Source: CALDTK01 sp963837005 (lineage in GTDB: Bacteria; Bacteroidota; Bacteroidia; Chitinophagales; Saprospiraceae). Taken from it: a stretch of DNA of 64,000 nt. Of the stretch, positions 18,258-25,888 are shown piece after piece. The DNA lies in the NCBI GenBank assembly GCA_963837005.1, contig CAWIMC010000001.1, positions 186,001 to 250,000 on the forward strand, written 5' to 3'. Positions within the stretch are counted from its first letter, which is position 1; every line of letters starts with the position of its first letter. Under the pieces are notes generated by a model. The model did not search any database. It had not been told where the DNA came from and saw only the letters and a program-made list of their open reading frames with translations. A program made the translations under genes and the position numbers.

Positions 18258-18787
18258 AGGGGCGATTGTTCAAAGCAACGATGAAATGGGATAGGGACCA
18301 CGCTGCAGAGCAGAAGTGAAACGCAAAGGTCGCGAAGGAGGTCGGCCGTCACAATGCCAGCAGGGGGCTGAAAGCCCCCGCTGGAGGCAGTGGCCGCAGG
18401 ACCTTCGGCCCTTCACGTCGAGGGCCGCACGACAGAATGGGGTAGGGGCCCCCGCTCTGGAGTTGCGCGCAGCCGAGCATGGGCTTTCAGCCCATCGAGA
18501 CGTAATCAAGTGCCCCCCCCAGAGGGCCGAAGGTCCTGCGCGCAGCCGAGCATGGGCTTTCAGCCCATCGAGACGTAATCAAACGCCCCCCCCAGAGGGC
18601 CGAAGGTCCTGCGCGGCGGAGGGCCAGCCCATCGAGACGTAATCAAACGCCCCCCCAGAGGGCCGAAGGTCCTGCGCGCAGCCGAGCATGGGCTTTCAGC
18701 CCATCGAGACGAAATCAAACGCCCCCCTGGCACACCCCCCGCGGCAGCGCACCAAACAATCCACCAACCAAACAACCAAACAACCCC
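18258..18787. other. Gene-free 530-base repeat island between aroB and the SAM hydrolase gene
   Basis: No supportable gene. The left part (18350-18460) holds inverted fragments of the repeat unit, for example AGGACCTTCGGCCC at about 18399, and a GGGGGCTGAAAGCCCCC hairpin at about 18363. The right part is the tandem array listed separately. The last 60 bases are a CA-rich low-complexity run (ACCAAACAATCC...), leading into the stop of the minus-strand gene. Confidence 0.7.
18465..18730 (+). repeat. Tandem repeat, about 73-base unit, four copies
   Basis: Copies begin at 18465, 18538, 18611 (shortened, about 63 bases) and 18674 (truncated at about 18730). Each full unit holds GCAGCCGAGC, then the perfect mini-palindrome ATGGGCTTTCAGCCCAT, then CGAGACGTAATCAAACG, a C7-C8 run, and AGAGGGCCGAAGGTCCT. 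Variation is mostly in the C-run length. It is not a CRISPR array: units abut without unique spacers. It may be a local expansion of an intergenic structured element. Confidence 0.85.
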
Positions 18788-19564
18788 TCAAACAACCGCT
18801 CCCTCGAACTCCAACTGCACCAACTGATCTCTCTCGAGCCCGTAGAGCGTCGCCACCTTGCCCATGTTCATCGCGATCTCGACGTAGCCCATGGAGTTGT
18901 AGCGCGTCAGCAAGTCTCCCTCGGGAACCTGGTGGTAGTGGCTCACGATATCGATAATGGGCTCGGAGTTGGGCAGGCGTGTGTGAACACGACGGCCGCG
19001 GGCCATGCGCTCGACGAGGTCGCGGTGAACGTTGAGCACGGCGTTGCCATACCCGTCGATGTGAACAATAGAGCCACGGATGTAGTGCTGCGTGGTAATG
19101 GGCTCGGGGCGGATCGAGTGCTCTGGGGCAACGAGGCGCTCGCCGAGGTGGCGGCAATCGAACCCGAGGGCGAGCGTGCGGATGGCCGCGGAAAGCACGG
19201 ACTTCGTAGAGGATTCGCCCTCGCTGTTGAGCCGAAAGACGCCGTCCTCAATCGTCGGAAAAAGTAAAAAAGCCAAGCCATTGTCGGGACACAAAAAAGT
19301 GTGACCGTTTTGGCGAAAGCCGATGTACGCCTCGGGCTCGCCGACAGACAGGCGGTTGACCATACAGACGTGGATCGTCCCGATCGGAAAGTGACTCCAG
19401 GTGTGCGACAAGTGGTAGGCTGCCTCGATGAGGTCGTACGACGGGATGAGGTGCGTACAATCCGCGATCGTCGCCGTCGGATCCGCCGATAGGATGGCCC
19501 CTTTGAGCTGGCCCACGTAGGGATCTCGCAAACCGAAATCTGTTGTTAGCGTTACGATCGACAT
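18788..19564 (-). CDS. SAM hydroxide adenosyltransferase (DUF62 family)
   Basis: 258 residues from the ATG at 19562-19564. It begins SIVTLTTDFGLRDPYVGQLKG, the diagnostic N-terminus of PF01887. The family hydrolyses S-adenosylmethionine to adenosine and methionine using water/hydroxide, and is the parent of the fluorinase and chlorinase enzymes. FPIGTIHVCMV, CPDNGLAFLL and HIDGYGNAVLNV are further family segments. It is a cytoplasmic homotrimer in characterised members. It diverges from phoH. The motif copy at 19307-19321 is read antisense here as GFRQNG, an insertion-like spot between two conserved blocks. A halogenase role is not supported. Confidence 0.9.
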   Translation of the reverse strand: MSIVTLTTDFGLRDPYVGQLKGAILSADPTATIADCTHLIPSYDLIEAAYHLSHTWSHFPIGTIHVCMVNRLSVGEPEAYIGFRQNGHTFLCPDNGLAFLLFPTIEDGVFRLNSEGESSTKSVLSAAIRTLALGFDCRHLGERLVAPEHSIRPEPITTQHYIRGSIVHIDGYGNAVLNVHRDLVERMARGRRVHTRLPNSEPIIDIVSHYHQVPEGDLLTRYNSMGYVEIAMNMGKVATLYGLERDQLVQLEFEGAVV

Positions 19565-19673
19565 TTGGGTGCAGGCCCGGAGACGGGTTTGGTCGGTGGG
19601 CGAAAGTAACACTTCCTGTCGCCCGGCAACGCTCTCGCGCCCGGCTTGTACTTTGCGCACAAAAACACAGCGT

Positions 19674-20822
19674 TTGAGCGATATCCAACTCCGTGTCGAC
19701 CAGGTAGACCCGGTCGATCTCTTCGGCGAGAACAACGCCAACATCAAACTCATCCGGGCCAGCTTCCCCGACTTGACCATCGCCACCCGCGGCAACACCA
19801 TCCGCCTGTCGGGTGAGAAGACCGATACGCAAGCGGCCAAAGCCAAGATCGAGACCATGATCCGCATCCTCAAGGAGCGTAAAGAACTCGGCATGGACAC
19901 CTTGAAGGAAATCCTCGGCGGCGGTGAGCCCTGGCAGACGCAGCTTCCGACAGCTGTGAGCGAAGGTCCGGCTGGCGTGGGCGGGGCCACGATCACGACG
20001 ACCACCAAAGGCTTTCCGATTAGGGCGCGGACCCACAACCAACTCGCGCTCGTGCAGTCGAGCGGGCACAACGATGTCGTGTTCGCCGTCGGACCAGCGG
20101 GTACCGGCAAGACCTATACGGCCGTGGCGCTAGCGGTCGCGTCGCTCAAGGCTAAACAGGTAAAGCGTATTATCCTCACGCGCCCCGCCGTGGAGGCGGG
20201 CGAGAGCCTGGGCTTTTTGCCGGGCGACCTCAAAGAAAAGGTCGACCCTTACCTGCGTCCCCTTTACGACGCGCTGTTCGACATGATCCCGACCAAGAAG
20301 TTGGAGGAGTTTATGGCCAACCGCACGATTGAGGTGGCACCGCTGGCCTTCATGCGCGGTCGCACGCTCGACAATGCCTTTATCATTCTCGACGAAGCCC
20401 AGAACTGCACGACCATGCAGCTCAAGATGTTTTTGACGAGGCTCGGTCCGACCGCCAAGGCAATCATCACGGGTGACCTGTCGCAGATTGACCTGCCGTA
20501 CGCTCAGAAGTCCGGCCTGCGCCACGCGATCGAGATCCTACCCAACATTGACGGCATTGACATGATCCGCCTCACGACGGATGACGTGGTGCGGCACCGA
20601 CTCGTCAAGAAGATCATCATGCGCTACGACGCCGACGACGAAAAGCGCCGCGAAATTCGCGAGGCGCAGAAGGGCGACCGAGACGAGCGCACGGATCGCC
20701 CGAGCCGAAGTGAGCGCGGACAGTACGATGAGCGGCGGGGCTTTGGCCGGCCGCACACCGGGGATTTTGGTGACGAGGGGCACCCAGACAACGAGCGAAC
20801 GCCGATGGACTCCGAACAGTAG
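19674..20822 (+). CDS. phoH: PhoH family ATPase
   Basis: About 382 residues from a TTG at 19674, chosen because homology begins at SDIQLRVDQVDPVDLFGENNAN. An N-terminal KH-like region (residues 10-70) is followed by the PhoH P-loop ATPase core: AVGPAGTGKTYTAVALAV (Walker A), RPAVEAGESLGFLPGDLKEKVDPYLRPLYD, FMRGRTLDN, FIILDEAQN (Walker B), ITGDLSQIDLP. The last 60 residues are a charged, disordered Arg/Glu/Asp tail (RDERTDRPSRSERGQYDERRGF) not needed for the fold. PhoH proteins are cytoplasmic and linked to RNA metabolism and phosphate stress. It converges on sodA across a strong bidirectional terminator. Confidence 0.92.
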   Translation: MSDIQLRVDQVDPVDLFGENNANIKLIRASFPDLTIATRGNTIRLSGEKTDTQAAKAKIETMIRILKERKELGMDTLKEILGGGEPWQTQLPTAVSEGPAGVGGATITTTTKGFPIRARTHNQLALVQSSGHNDVVFAVGPAGTGKTYTAVALAVASLKAKQVKRIILTRPAVEAGESLGFLPGDLKEKVDPYLRPLYDALFDMIPTKKLEEFMANRTIEVAPLAFMRGRTLDNAFIILDEAQNCTTMQLKMFLTRLGPTAKAIITGDLSQIDLPYAQKSGLRHAIEILPNIDGIDMIRLTTDDVVRHRLVKKIIMRYDADDEKRREIREAQKGDRDERTDRPSRSERGQYDERRGFGRPHTGDFGDEGHPDNERTPMDSEQ

Positions 20823-20870
20823 CCCTTGCTGCATGTCCGTCCTTATTTCGCTTTGGCTCTTGCCAAAACA

Positions 20871-20912
20871 CACGAGCGCCGCCGCGATCCCAGGATCACG
20901 GCGGCGCTCGTG
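20871..20912. terminator. Bidirectional terminator between phoH and sodA
   Basis: A perfect 14-pair stem, CACGAGCGCCGCCG / CGGCGGCGCTCGTG (20871-20884 and 20899-20912). The loop itself can form GATCC/GGATC. On each side it is flanked by a copy of the dispersed motif in opposite orientation (20855-20869 degenerate, 20913-20927 one mismatch), so the TTTT of each GTTTT box acts as the T-tract for one direction. Confidence 0.88.
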
Positions 20913-20942
20913 GTTTTGGCGGAAGCCGGTTCGACTGTGCAC

Positions 20943-21557
20943 TTACGCAGCTTTTGCGGCCTCGAAGCGCTTGTTGGCCTCTTCCCAATTCACCACGTTC
21001 CACCAGGAGTTGATGTAGTCGGCGCGCCGGTTTTGGTAGTTGAGGTAGTAGGCGTGCTCCCAGACGTCGATCCCGAGGATGCCGACGTGACCGTGGAGGG
21101 CGGGAGAGTCCTGATTGGGCATGCCGTGCAGGTGCAGGCCTTGATCAGCGGAGTAGCCGAGCCACGCCCAGCCGGAGCCGAATTGGGTAGCTGCTGTTTT
21201 GGCGAAAGCCTCCTTAAAAGCATCGAAGCTGCCAAACTTCTCGTCGATGGCCTTACCGAGCGTGCCGCTTGGGTTGCCCCCGCCGTTGGGGCTCATCGTC
21301 GCCCAGAAGATGCTGTGGTTGAGGAAGCCGCCACCGTTGTTGCGGACGGCCGTCTGCTTGTCTTCGGGGAGTTGCTTGAGGTTCGCGAGGATCTCTTCGA
21401 CGGGCTTGTCGGCCCAGGCTGTGCCTTCGAGGGCGGCGTTCAGATTGTTAGTATAGCCAGCGTGGTGCTTGTCGTGGTGGATCTCCATGGTGCGCGCGTC
21501 GATATGTGGCTCGAGGGCGTCCTTGGCATAGGGGAGGGGAGGGAGTTGGAAGGCCAT
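20943..21557 (-). CDS. sodA: Fe/Mn superoxide dismutase
   Basis: 204 residues, complete. It disproportionates superoxide in the cytoplasm. Metal ligands are visible as His in HIDARTMEIHHDKHHAGY, His in FLNHSIFW and the D-x-W-E-H motif DVWEHAYYLNYQNRRADYINSWWNVVNW. GSGWAWLGY is the typical core. NGGGNPSG is also typical. I cannot decide Fe versus Mn from sequence alone. The exact motif copy at 21196-21210, antisense to the gene, encodes AFAKT in the helix before FGSGWAW. Confidence 0.95.
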   Translation of the reverse strand: MAFQLPPLPYAKDALEPHIDARTMEIHHDKHHAGYTNNLNAALEGTAWADKPVEEILANLKQLPEDKQTAVRNNGGGFLNHSIFWATMSPNGGGNPSGTLGKAIDEKFGSFDAFKEAFAKTAATQFGSGWAWLGYSADQGLHLHGMPNQDSPALHGHVGILGIDVWEHAYYLNYQNRRADYINSWWNVVNWEEANKRFEAAKAA

Positions 21558-21622
21558 GTGGGTGGTTTAGGTGTGTACCAGACCAAACCGATCTTCGGCG
21601 ACTACGGTTGAGCCTGGGAGTA

Positions 21623-21630
21623 TAGTTTTG
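21623..21630 (+). promoter_or_regulatory. Bacteroidota -7 element TAGTTTTG upstream of fumC
   Basis: A match to TAnnTTTG, 22 bases before the fumC ATG (21653). Confidence 0.55.
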
Positions 21631-21652
21631 CGCCCGCCTAGCCAAAACACGT

Positions 21653-23068
21653 ATGAAAACCCGCACCGAGAGAGACAGTATTGGCCCTGTAGAGGTTCCG
21701 GCCGATGCCTACTGGGGCGCACAAACGCAGCGGTCGACCGAAAATTTTCGCATCGGCGGACCGACGGCTCGTATGCCGATTGAGCTGATCCGTGCCTTCG
21801 CCGTGTTGAAGAAGGCTGCCGCCAAAACGAACACCGCGCTCGGCGTCCTGGATGCTGCCAAAGCTGATCTCATCGGCAAGGTTGCCGACGAGATTTACGC
21901 TGGCGATCTCGACGAGGCTTTCCCACTGGTGATCTGGCAGACCGGCTCGGGTACGCAGAGCAACATGAACGTCAATGAGGTAATCGCCAACCGCGCCCAC
22001 GTAATGACCGGGGGTGCGCTCACCGATGAGAAAAAGGTACTTCACCCCAACGACGACGTCAACAAATCGCAATCGAGCAACGACACCTTCCCTACGGCCA
22101 TGAGCATTGCGGCCTACCGGATGATTACCGACGTGACCCTGCCCGGTCTACGCCAACTTAGGTCTCGACTCGCAGAGAAGTCGCGCGCCTATATGGAGGT
22201 GGTTAAAATCGGTCGCACTCACTTCATGGACGCGACGCCTGTCACGCTCGGACAGGAACTCAGCGGCTACGTAGCCCAGCTCGACCACGGCATTCGCGCC
22301 ATCGAGCACACGCTCGGGCACCTCGCCGAACTGGCGCTCGGAGGCACCGCCGTCGGTACGGGATTGAACGCTCCGGCCGGGTACGCGGAGGCTGTCGCCA
22401 AAACTATCGCCGAACTCACGGGGCTGCCCTTCGTGACGGCCCCCAACAAATTCGAGGCCCTCGCGGCGCACGATGCGATGGTATCTACGCACGGAGCACT
22501 CAAAACCGTGGCCGTGAGCCTAATGAAAATCGGCAACGACATCAGGATGCTCTCGTCGGGTCCGCGCTCCGGAATCGGTGAAATCGATATCCCAGCCAAT
22601 GAGCCAGGGTCCAGTATCATGCCAGGCAAGGTAAACCCGACGCAATCGGAAGCGCTGACGATGGTAGCGGCACAGGTGATGGGTAATGACGTTGTTATTA
22701 ATATCGGAGGCTCGACCGGCCATTTCGAATTAAATGTTTTCAAACCCGTTATCGCGGCTAATTTTCTACTGTCCGCTCGCCTCCTAGGTGATGCCGCTGC
22801 TAGCTTTGAGGAACATTGCATCCGTGGGCTCCAACCGAACCTGGCACGGATCGAACAACACCTTAATAATTCACTTATGTTAGTGACGGCCCTCAACACC
22901 AAGATCGGGTACGACAACGCCGCCAAAATCGCTAAGCGTGCCTACGCGGATGGCTCGACCCTTAGAGAAGCTGGTGTTGCTCTCGGGCTGCTCACCGCCG
23001 CTCAGTTTGATGAGTGGGTACGCCCCGTGGACATGATTGGTGAGCTGTCTGCGCCAGACTTGGATTAA
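21653..23068 (+). CDS. fumC: Fumarate hydratase, class II
   Basis: 471 residues. It converts fumarate and malate in the TCA cycle, as a cytoplasmic iron-independent homotetramer. It begins TRTERDSIGPVEVPADAYWGAQTQRS. It has GSGTQSNMNVNEV, KSQSSNDTFPTAM, the catalytic-His segment KIGRTHFMDATPVTLGQE, and the fumarase/aspartase signature GSSIMPGKVNPTQSEA. C-terminal NTKIGYDNAAKIAKRAYADG completes the family length. The assignment over aspartase or argininosuccinate lyase rests on the HFMDATP and C-terminal segments. A variant motif copy lies at 22390 (GACA loop). Confidence 0.95.
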   Translation: MKTRTERDSIGPVEVPADAYWGAQTQRSTENFRIGGPTARMPIELIRAFAVLKKAAAKTNTALGVLDAAKADLIGKVADEIYAGDLDEAFPLVIWQTGSGTQSNMNVNEVIANRAHVMTGGALTDEKKVLHPNDDVNKSQSSNDTFPTAMSIAAYRMITDVTLPGLRQLRSRLAEKSRAYMEVVKIGRTHFMDATPVTLGQELSGYVAQLDHGIRAIEHTLGHLAELALGGTAVGTGLNAPAGYAEAVAKTIAELTGLPFVTAPNKFEALAAHDAMVSTHGALKTVAVSLMKIGNDIRMLSSGPRSGIGEIDIPANEPGSSIMPGKVNPTQSEALTMVAAQVMGNDVVINIGGSTGHFELNVFKPVIAANFLLSARLLGDAAASFEEHCIRGLQPNLARIEQHLNNSLMLVTALNTKIGYDNAAKIAKRAYADGSTLREAGVALGLLTAAQFDEWVRPVDMIGELSAPDLD

Positions 23069-23143
23069 CTAAGCCTTTTCAGGTAGATTTAATAAGCTTC
23101 TGCTCAGCGCGGAAAAGTTTTTATTGCCTTAATGTTGAAGGCT

Positions 23144-23151
23144 TATATTTG
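23144..23151 (+). promoter_or_regulatory. Bacteroidota -7 element TATATTTG upstream of the EEP-like gene
   Basis: A perfect TAnnTTTG, with TTG about 18 bases upstream (23123-23125). It lies about 60 bases before the proposed start at 23212. Confidence 0.55.
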
Positions 23152-23211
23152 TCCTGGCTTTCACCCTTATAGAGTATAGCCGTTCCCAGCTAGTCTCACA
23201 AACCCACACCT

Positions 23212-24189
23212 TTGAATTTTCCCAGATCGACAAACCTATTACCCTACTGCGGCGTGATCGTTGCATTTGGTGCACTCGCCTTCGCTGTTGACCTCCCTGG
23301 ACAAGGCCTCGGAGCGCACACCTTCCCCCAACTCATCGCCGTCTTGATGGGTACCGGGGTGGTGGCTCTACTATTGAGTCTTACCCGCTTGTCTATCACG
23401 AGCTTTGGGGCTGGTGGTGTACTCGCTTATGTTCTGCTCCAGAGTACCACCCTCCCGCCCGCTACCGAACTAGACCTCGGTACCGACACAGAAGCGCTCA
23501 GCTTCAGCATAGAGCAGTACTCCACCGCCAATCTTACAGATAGCGACGCAGACGCCCTGGCGACGCTGATTTCCTCCACTGCGGATGTCATTACGATCCA
23601 AGGCCTCACGCCCGACTGGGCTGCGGCACTCAGTCGGCAGCTGGTCGACGCTTTCCCCGCACAGTATTTATTTCCCGACATCGGTGTCAACGGCCTCGGA
23701 CTTTTCGCGAGAGAGCCTTTTGGTGCAGTTGACTCCATCCTCATCGACGGCATCGTTCAGGTTCGCGCCTGCCACACTCGCAGTGAGTTCGGCGAGGAAT
23801 TCGAGATACTCGCGATTCAGACTTTGCCCCCACTGAGCAGATTGTCCTCTCTTAATCTCGAGGATCACCTCGAGCGCGTCTCCCGCGAGGTAAACCTGCA
23901 GACCCACCCAGTAATCCTCGTGGGAGACTTGAATGCTGTACCGTGGAGCCCGACCATCAATCGATTCACGTCACGGGCTGGCTTACTCGACAGTCGCCGC
24001 TGCCAAGTGCCGAGCTACGAAGCCGGTATGCCAGGCCTGTTCGATACGCCCGTCGAGCATATATTTTATACCGAGCAGCTCCGCTGTGTAGGCTTCGAGA
24101 CGGTGCGTTCGTCATCGACGGACGCTTACCTTGGCAACCGTGCAAGCTTCCAATCCGCCGCCGCACCAGCGCAAGTGGTGGCGCTCTAG
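23212..24189 (+). CDS. Membrane-anchored endonuclease/exonuclease/phosphatase-fold protein, degenerate active site
   Basis: 325 residues from a TTG start. Residues 10-85 hold two to three membrane segments (VIVAFGALAFAV, LIAVLMGTGVVALLLSL, GGVLAYVLL). The rest has the EEP (DNase I-like) fold: DVITIQGLTPDWAAALSRQL, then VILVGDLNAVPWSPTINRF, then DTPVEHIFYTEQLRCVGFETV. The core D-x-N motif (GDLNAVPWS) is intact. The catalytic Glu of the usual QE is Gly here (TIQGL), and the usual C-terminal SDH is replaced by GNRAS. It therefore probably lacks nuclease/phosphatase activity or uses altered chemistry. It overlaps dgkA by about 60 bases. Confidence 0.75.
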   Translation: MNFPRSTNLLPYCGVIVAFGALAFAVDLPGQGLGAHTFPQLIAVLMGTGVVALLLSLTRLSITSFGAGGVLAYVLLQSTTLPPATELDLGTDTEALSFSIEQYSTANLTDSDADALATLISSTADVITIQGLTPDWAAALSRQLVDAFPAQYLFPDIGVNGLGLFAREPFGAVDSILIDGIVQVRACHTRSEFGEEFEILAIQTLPPLSRLSSLNLEDHLERVSREVNLQTHPVILVGDLNAVPWSPTINRFTSRAGLLDSRRCQVPSYEAGMPGLFDTPVEHIFYTEQLRCVGFETVRSSSTDAYLGNRASFQSAAAPAQVVAL

Positions 24190-24529
24190 AGTCGCCAGTT
24201 TCGGTTATGCCACCAAAGGCATCGTCACTCTCGTGCGTACCCAGCCGCACGCGCAAATCCACCTCGCGGCGACGGTCATCGTTGCTTTGCTCGGGTGGGG
24301 TTTTGGGGTAACCCGCATGGAGTGGGCGCTGCTCTTGATGGCCATAGGGACTGTCTGGAGTGCCGAGGCTGCAAATACGGCCATCGAGTTTCTTGTCAAT
24401 CTCGTTCACCCTGAATGGCACCCTGCTGCCGGGCGCGTCAAAGACATGGCGGCCGCAGCTGTACTACTCGCTGCTATAGCCGCAGCCTTCATCGGCGTGC
24501 TGGTCTTCTATCCCTACGTGTTTCATTGA
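24131..24529 (+). CDS. dgkA: Diacylglycerol/undecaprenol kinase (DgkA family)
   Basis: 132 residues starting at TTG, overlapping the previous gene by 59 bases. The integral-membrane kinase signature is present: SFGYATKGIVTLVRTQPHAQIH, then a membrane span, then EAANTAIEFLVNLVHPEWHPAAGRVKDMAAAAVLL with the catalytic Glu and the KDMAA segment. Three membrane helices are predicted. The enzyme phosphorylates diacylglycerol or undecaprenol on the inner membrane. Soluble-substrate choice cannot be told by eye. The overlap implies co-transcription with the EEP-like gene. Confidence 0.88.
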   Translation: MATVQASNPPPHQRKWWRSRVASFGYATKGIVTLVRTQPHAQIHLAATVIVALLGWGFGVTRMEWALLLMAIGTVWSAEAANTAIEFLVNLVHPEWHPAAGRVKDMAAAAVLLAAIAAAFIGVLVFYPYVFH

Positions 24530-24532
24530 CGT

Positions 24533-24540
24533 TAACTTTG
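24533..24540 (+). promoter_or_regulatory. Bacteroidota -7 element TAACTTTG
   Basis: A perfect TAnnTTTG just after the dgkA stop and 54 bases before the next ATG (24594). No strong -33 partner is seen. Confidence 0.5.
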
Positions 24541-24593
24541 TGATCGTGTAGCATGACCACAGCATCTGGCCGAGTATTTGCATCGACCAGCCT

Positions 24594-25373
24594 ATGCCAA
24601 GTGCTCGTGCTTTCTTTTTGCTGCTCGGAGTTCTGTTGGGTTCGCTGGTCACCTACGATCTCTGTGCCCAGTCCTCTGCGACGCCGCTTAGCCGCAACCT
24701 CGACCGCAAACTCAAACGCGATGCCGCCCGTATGGCCCTGCGGCTCAACGACGGTGAAGATCTACGGTTTCAGAGTATCCGGATTCCCAGCGGTGAGCTC
24801 GACGGAATCTATAAGGCGCTCGTTGGGATGCACAACGCCGACGAAAATGTGCGCTCGATCTTTCGATGCAATGTTCACACTCGCGCCAACCCGTCGATCG
24901 ACCACATGCTGATCATCTTCGACCGCAACATCGAGTGGGCGGCGCCGCTTCGGGCGGGCCGACACGAGACCACCTCGATCACACTCAACGATCTCCTCTA
25001 CGACCACGACCTCATCATCGAGAAGCACGTGCAGTGGAACGACACCCACGATGCAATCTCGATCCGCTCGAAAAACCCGCTCAACATGGCCGCTCTGGCC
25101 AACGAGTTCAACAACATCGAAGGCGTCCAGTCGGTCGATCTCGGTTTGTCGAAAGACGTAGGCAACAACATCACGGCTACCCGCGTCAGTGCCGGTTGGC
25201 GATTCGTCTTCACGCTGAGCTTTGGGTCACTCCAAGAGAAAGGAGAGAAGACGCACACCTGGCAGTACGAGTACTCCGACAGTGGCAAGCTCACCAAAAT
25301 CCGCGAGGCCGGCGACCCAGTGCCAGAGTGGATGAGATGCGCTATCGACCCGATCGCCAGCCTCTCGCGCTAA
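24594..25373 (+). CDS. Exported protein of unknown function
   Basis: 259 residues. A signal peptide runs MPSARAFFLLLGVLLGSLVTYDLCAQ. I recognise no family in the mature part. It is mixed alpha/beta, with IRIPSGELDGIYKALVGMHNA, HMLIIFDRNIEWA, and a C-terminal part reading GWRFVFTLSFGS and HTWQYEYSDSGKLTKIREAG, with a Cys near the end (MRCAIDP). The protein probably sits in the periplasm. It is preceded by its own candidate promoter and separated by about 35 bases from the acetyltransferase gene. No operon partner gives a clue. Confidence 0.7.
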   Translation: MPSARAFFLLLGVLLGSLVTYDLCAQSSATPLSRNLDRKLKRDAARMALRLNDGEDLRFQSIRIPSGELDGIYKALVGMHNADENVRSIFRCNVHTRANPSIDHMLIIFDRNIEWAAPLRAGRHETTSITLNDLLYDHDLIIEKHVQWNDTHDAISIRSKNPLNMAALANEFNNIEGVQSVDLGLSKDVGNNITATRVSAGWRFVFTLSFGSLQEKGEKTHTWQYEYSDSGKLTKIREAGDPVPEWMRCAIDPIASLSR

Positions 25374-25408
25374 CCTGAGTGTGGGACCTAGGCGTGTAGA
25401 TTCGTCGT

Positions 25409-25888
25409 GTGAACGCATCTTCCCTAAGCATACAGCCGCGTGCCTTTGCCGAGCTGTCGAATCTCGAACTGTACGACGTCTTGCGCCTACGGAGCGAGGT
25501 TTTCGTCGTGGAGCAGACCTGCGTGTATCAGGATCTCGATGGCCTCGATCAGGAGTCCCTGCACTGCCTTCTCGAGATCGACGGCGAACTGTGCGCGTAT
25601 ACCCGTCTTCTCCCACCTGGGCTGGCGGACTCTCGCGCCTGTGGGATAGGACGCGTCGTGACAGCACCTTCGCAGCGCGGCAAAGGCTACGGGCGCGCGA
25701 TTTTTCGGGCGAGCACCCACTGCTGTCAGCATCTCTGGCCCGGAGTAGATATTCTTCTCCACGCCCAGAGCCATCTCCGCCCTTTCTACGCCCAGTTCGG
25801 ATTCGTCACCGAGGGGGAAGGGTTTATGGAAGATGGCATCCCACATCACCTCATGCGCAGCTCAAAGTTGCACCAACACGCGGTATAG
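25409..25888 (+). CDS. GNAT acetyltransferase, ElaA-like
   Basis: 159 residues from a GTG start. It matches the ElaA subgroup of GNAT enzymes: LYDVLRLRSEVFVVEQTCVYQDLDGLDQESLHC at the N-terminus, IGRVVTAPSQRGKGYGRAIF (the acetyl-CoA pyrophosphate loop Q/R-x-x-G-x-G/A), and FYAQFGFVTEGEGFMEDGIPHHLM at the C-terminus. It should transfer acetyl from acetyl-CoA to an amine; the natural substrate of ElaA proteins is unknown. Its last 27 bases overlap the end of the convergent minus-strand gene. Confidence 0.88.
   Translation: MNASSLSIQPRAFAELSNLELYDVLRLRSEVFVVEQTCVYQDLDGLDQESLHCLLEIDGELCAYTRLLPPGLADSRACGIGRVVTAPSQRGKGYGRAIFRASTHCCQHLWPGVDILLHAQSHLRPFYAQFGFVTEGEGFMEDGIPHHLMRSSKLHQHAV

Noticed and set aside
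18465..18730. Possible CRISPR array
   Set aside because: The units are joined end to end with no unique spacers and no cas genes nearby.
18788..19564. Fluorinase or chlorinase
   Set aside because: The protein is a general DUF62 homologue with no visible halide-site signature, and neighbours give no halometabolite context.
18788..20110. Long N-terminal extension of the SAM hydroxide adenosyltransferase
   Set aside because: The extra 180 residues run antisense to phoH, and homology begins at the ATG at 19564.
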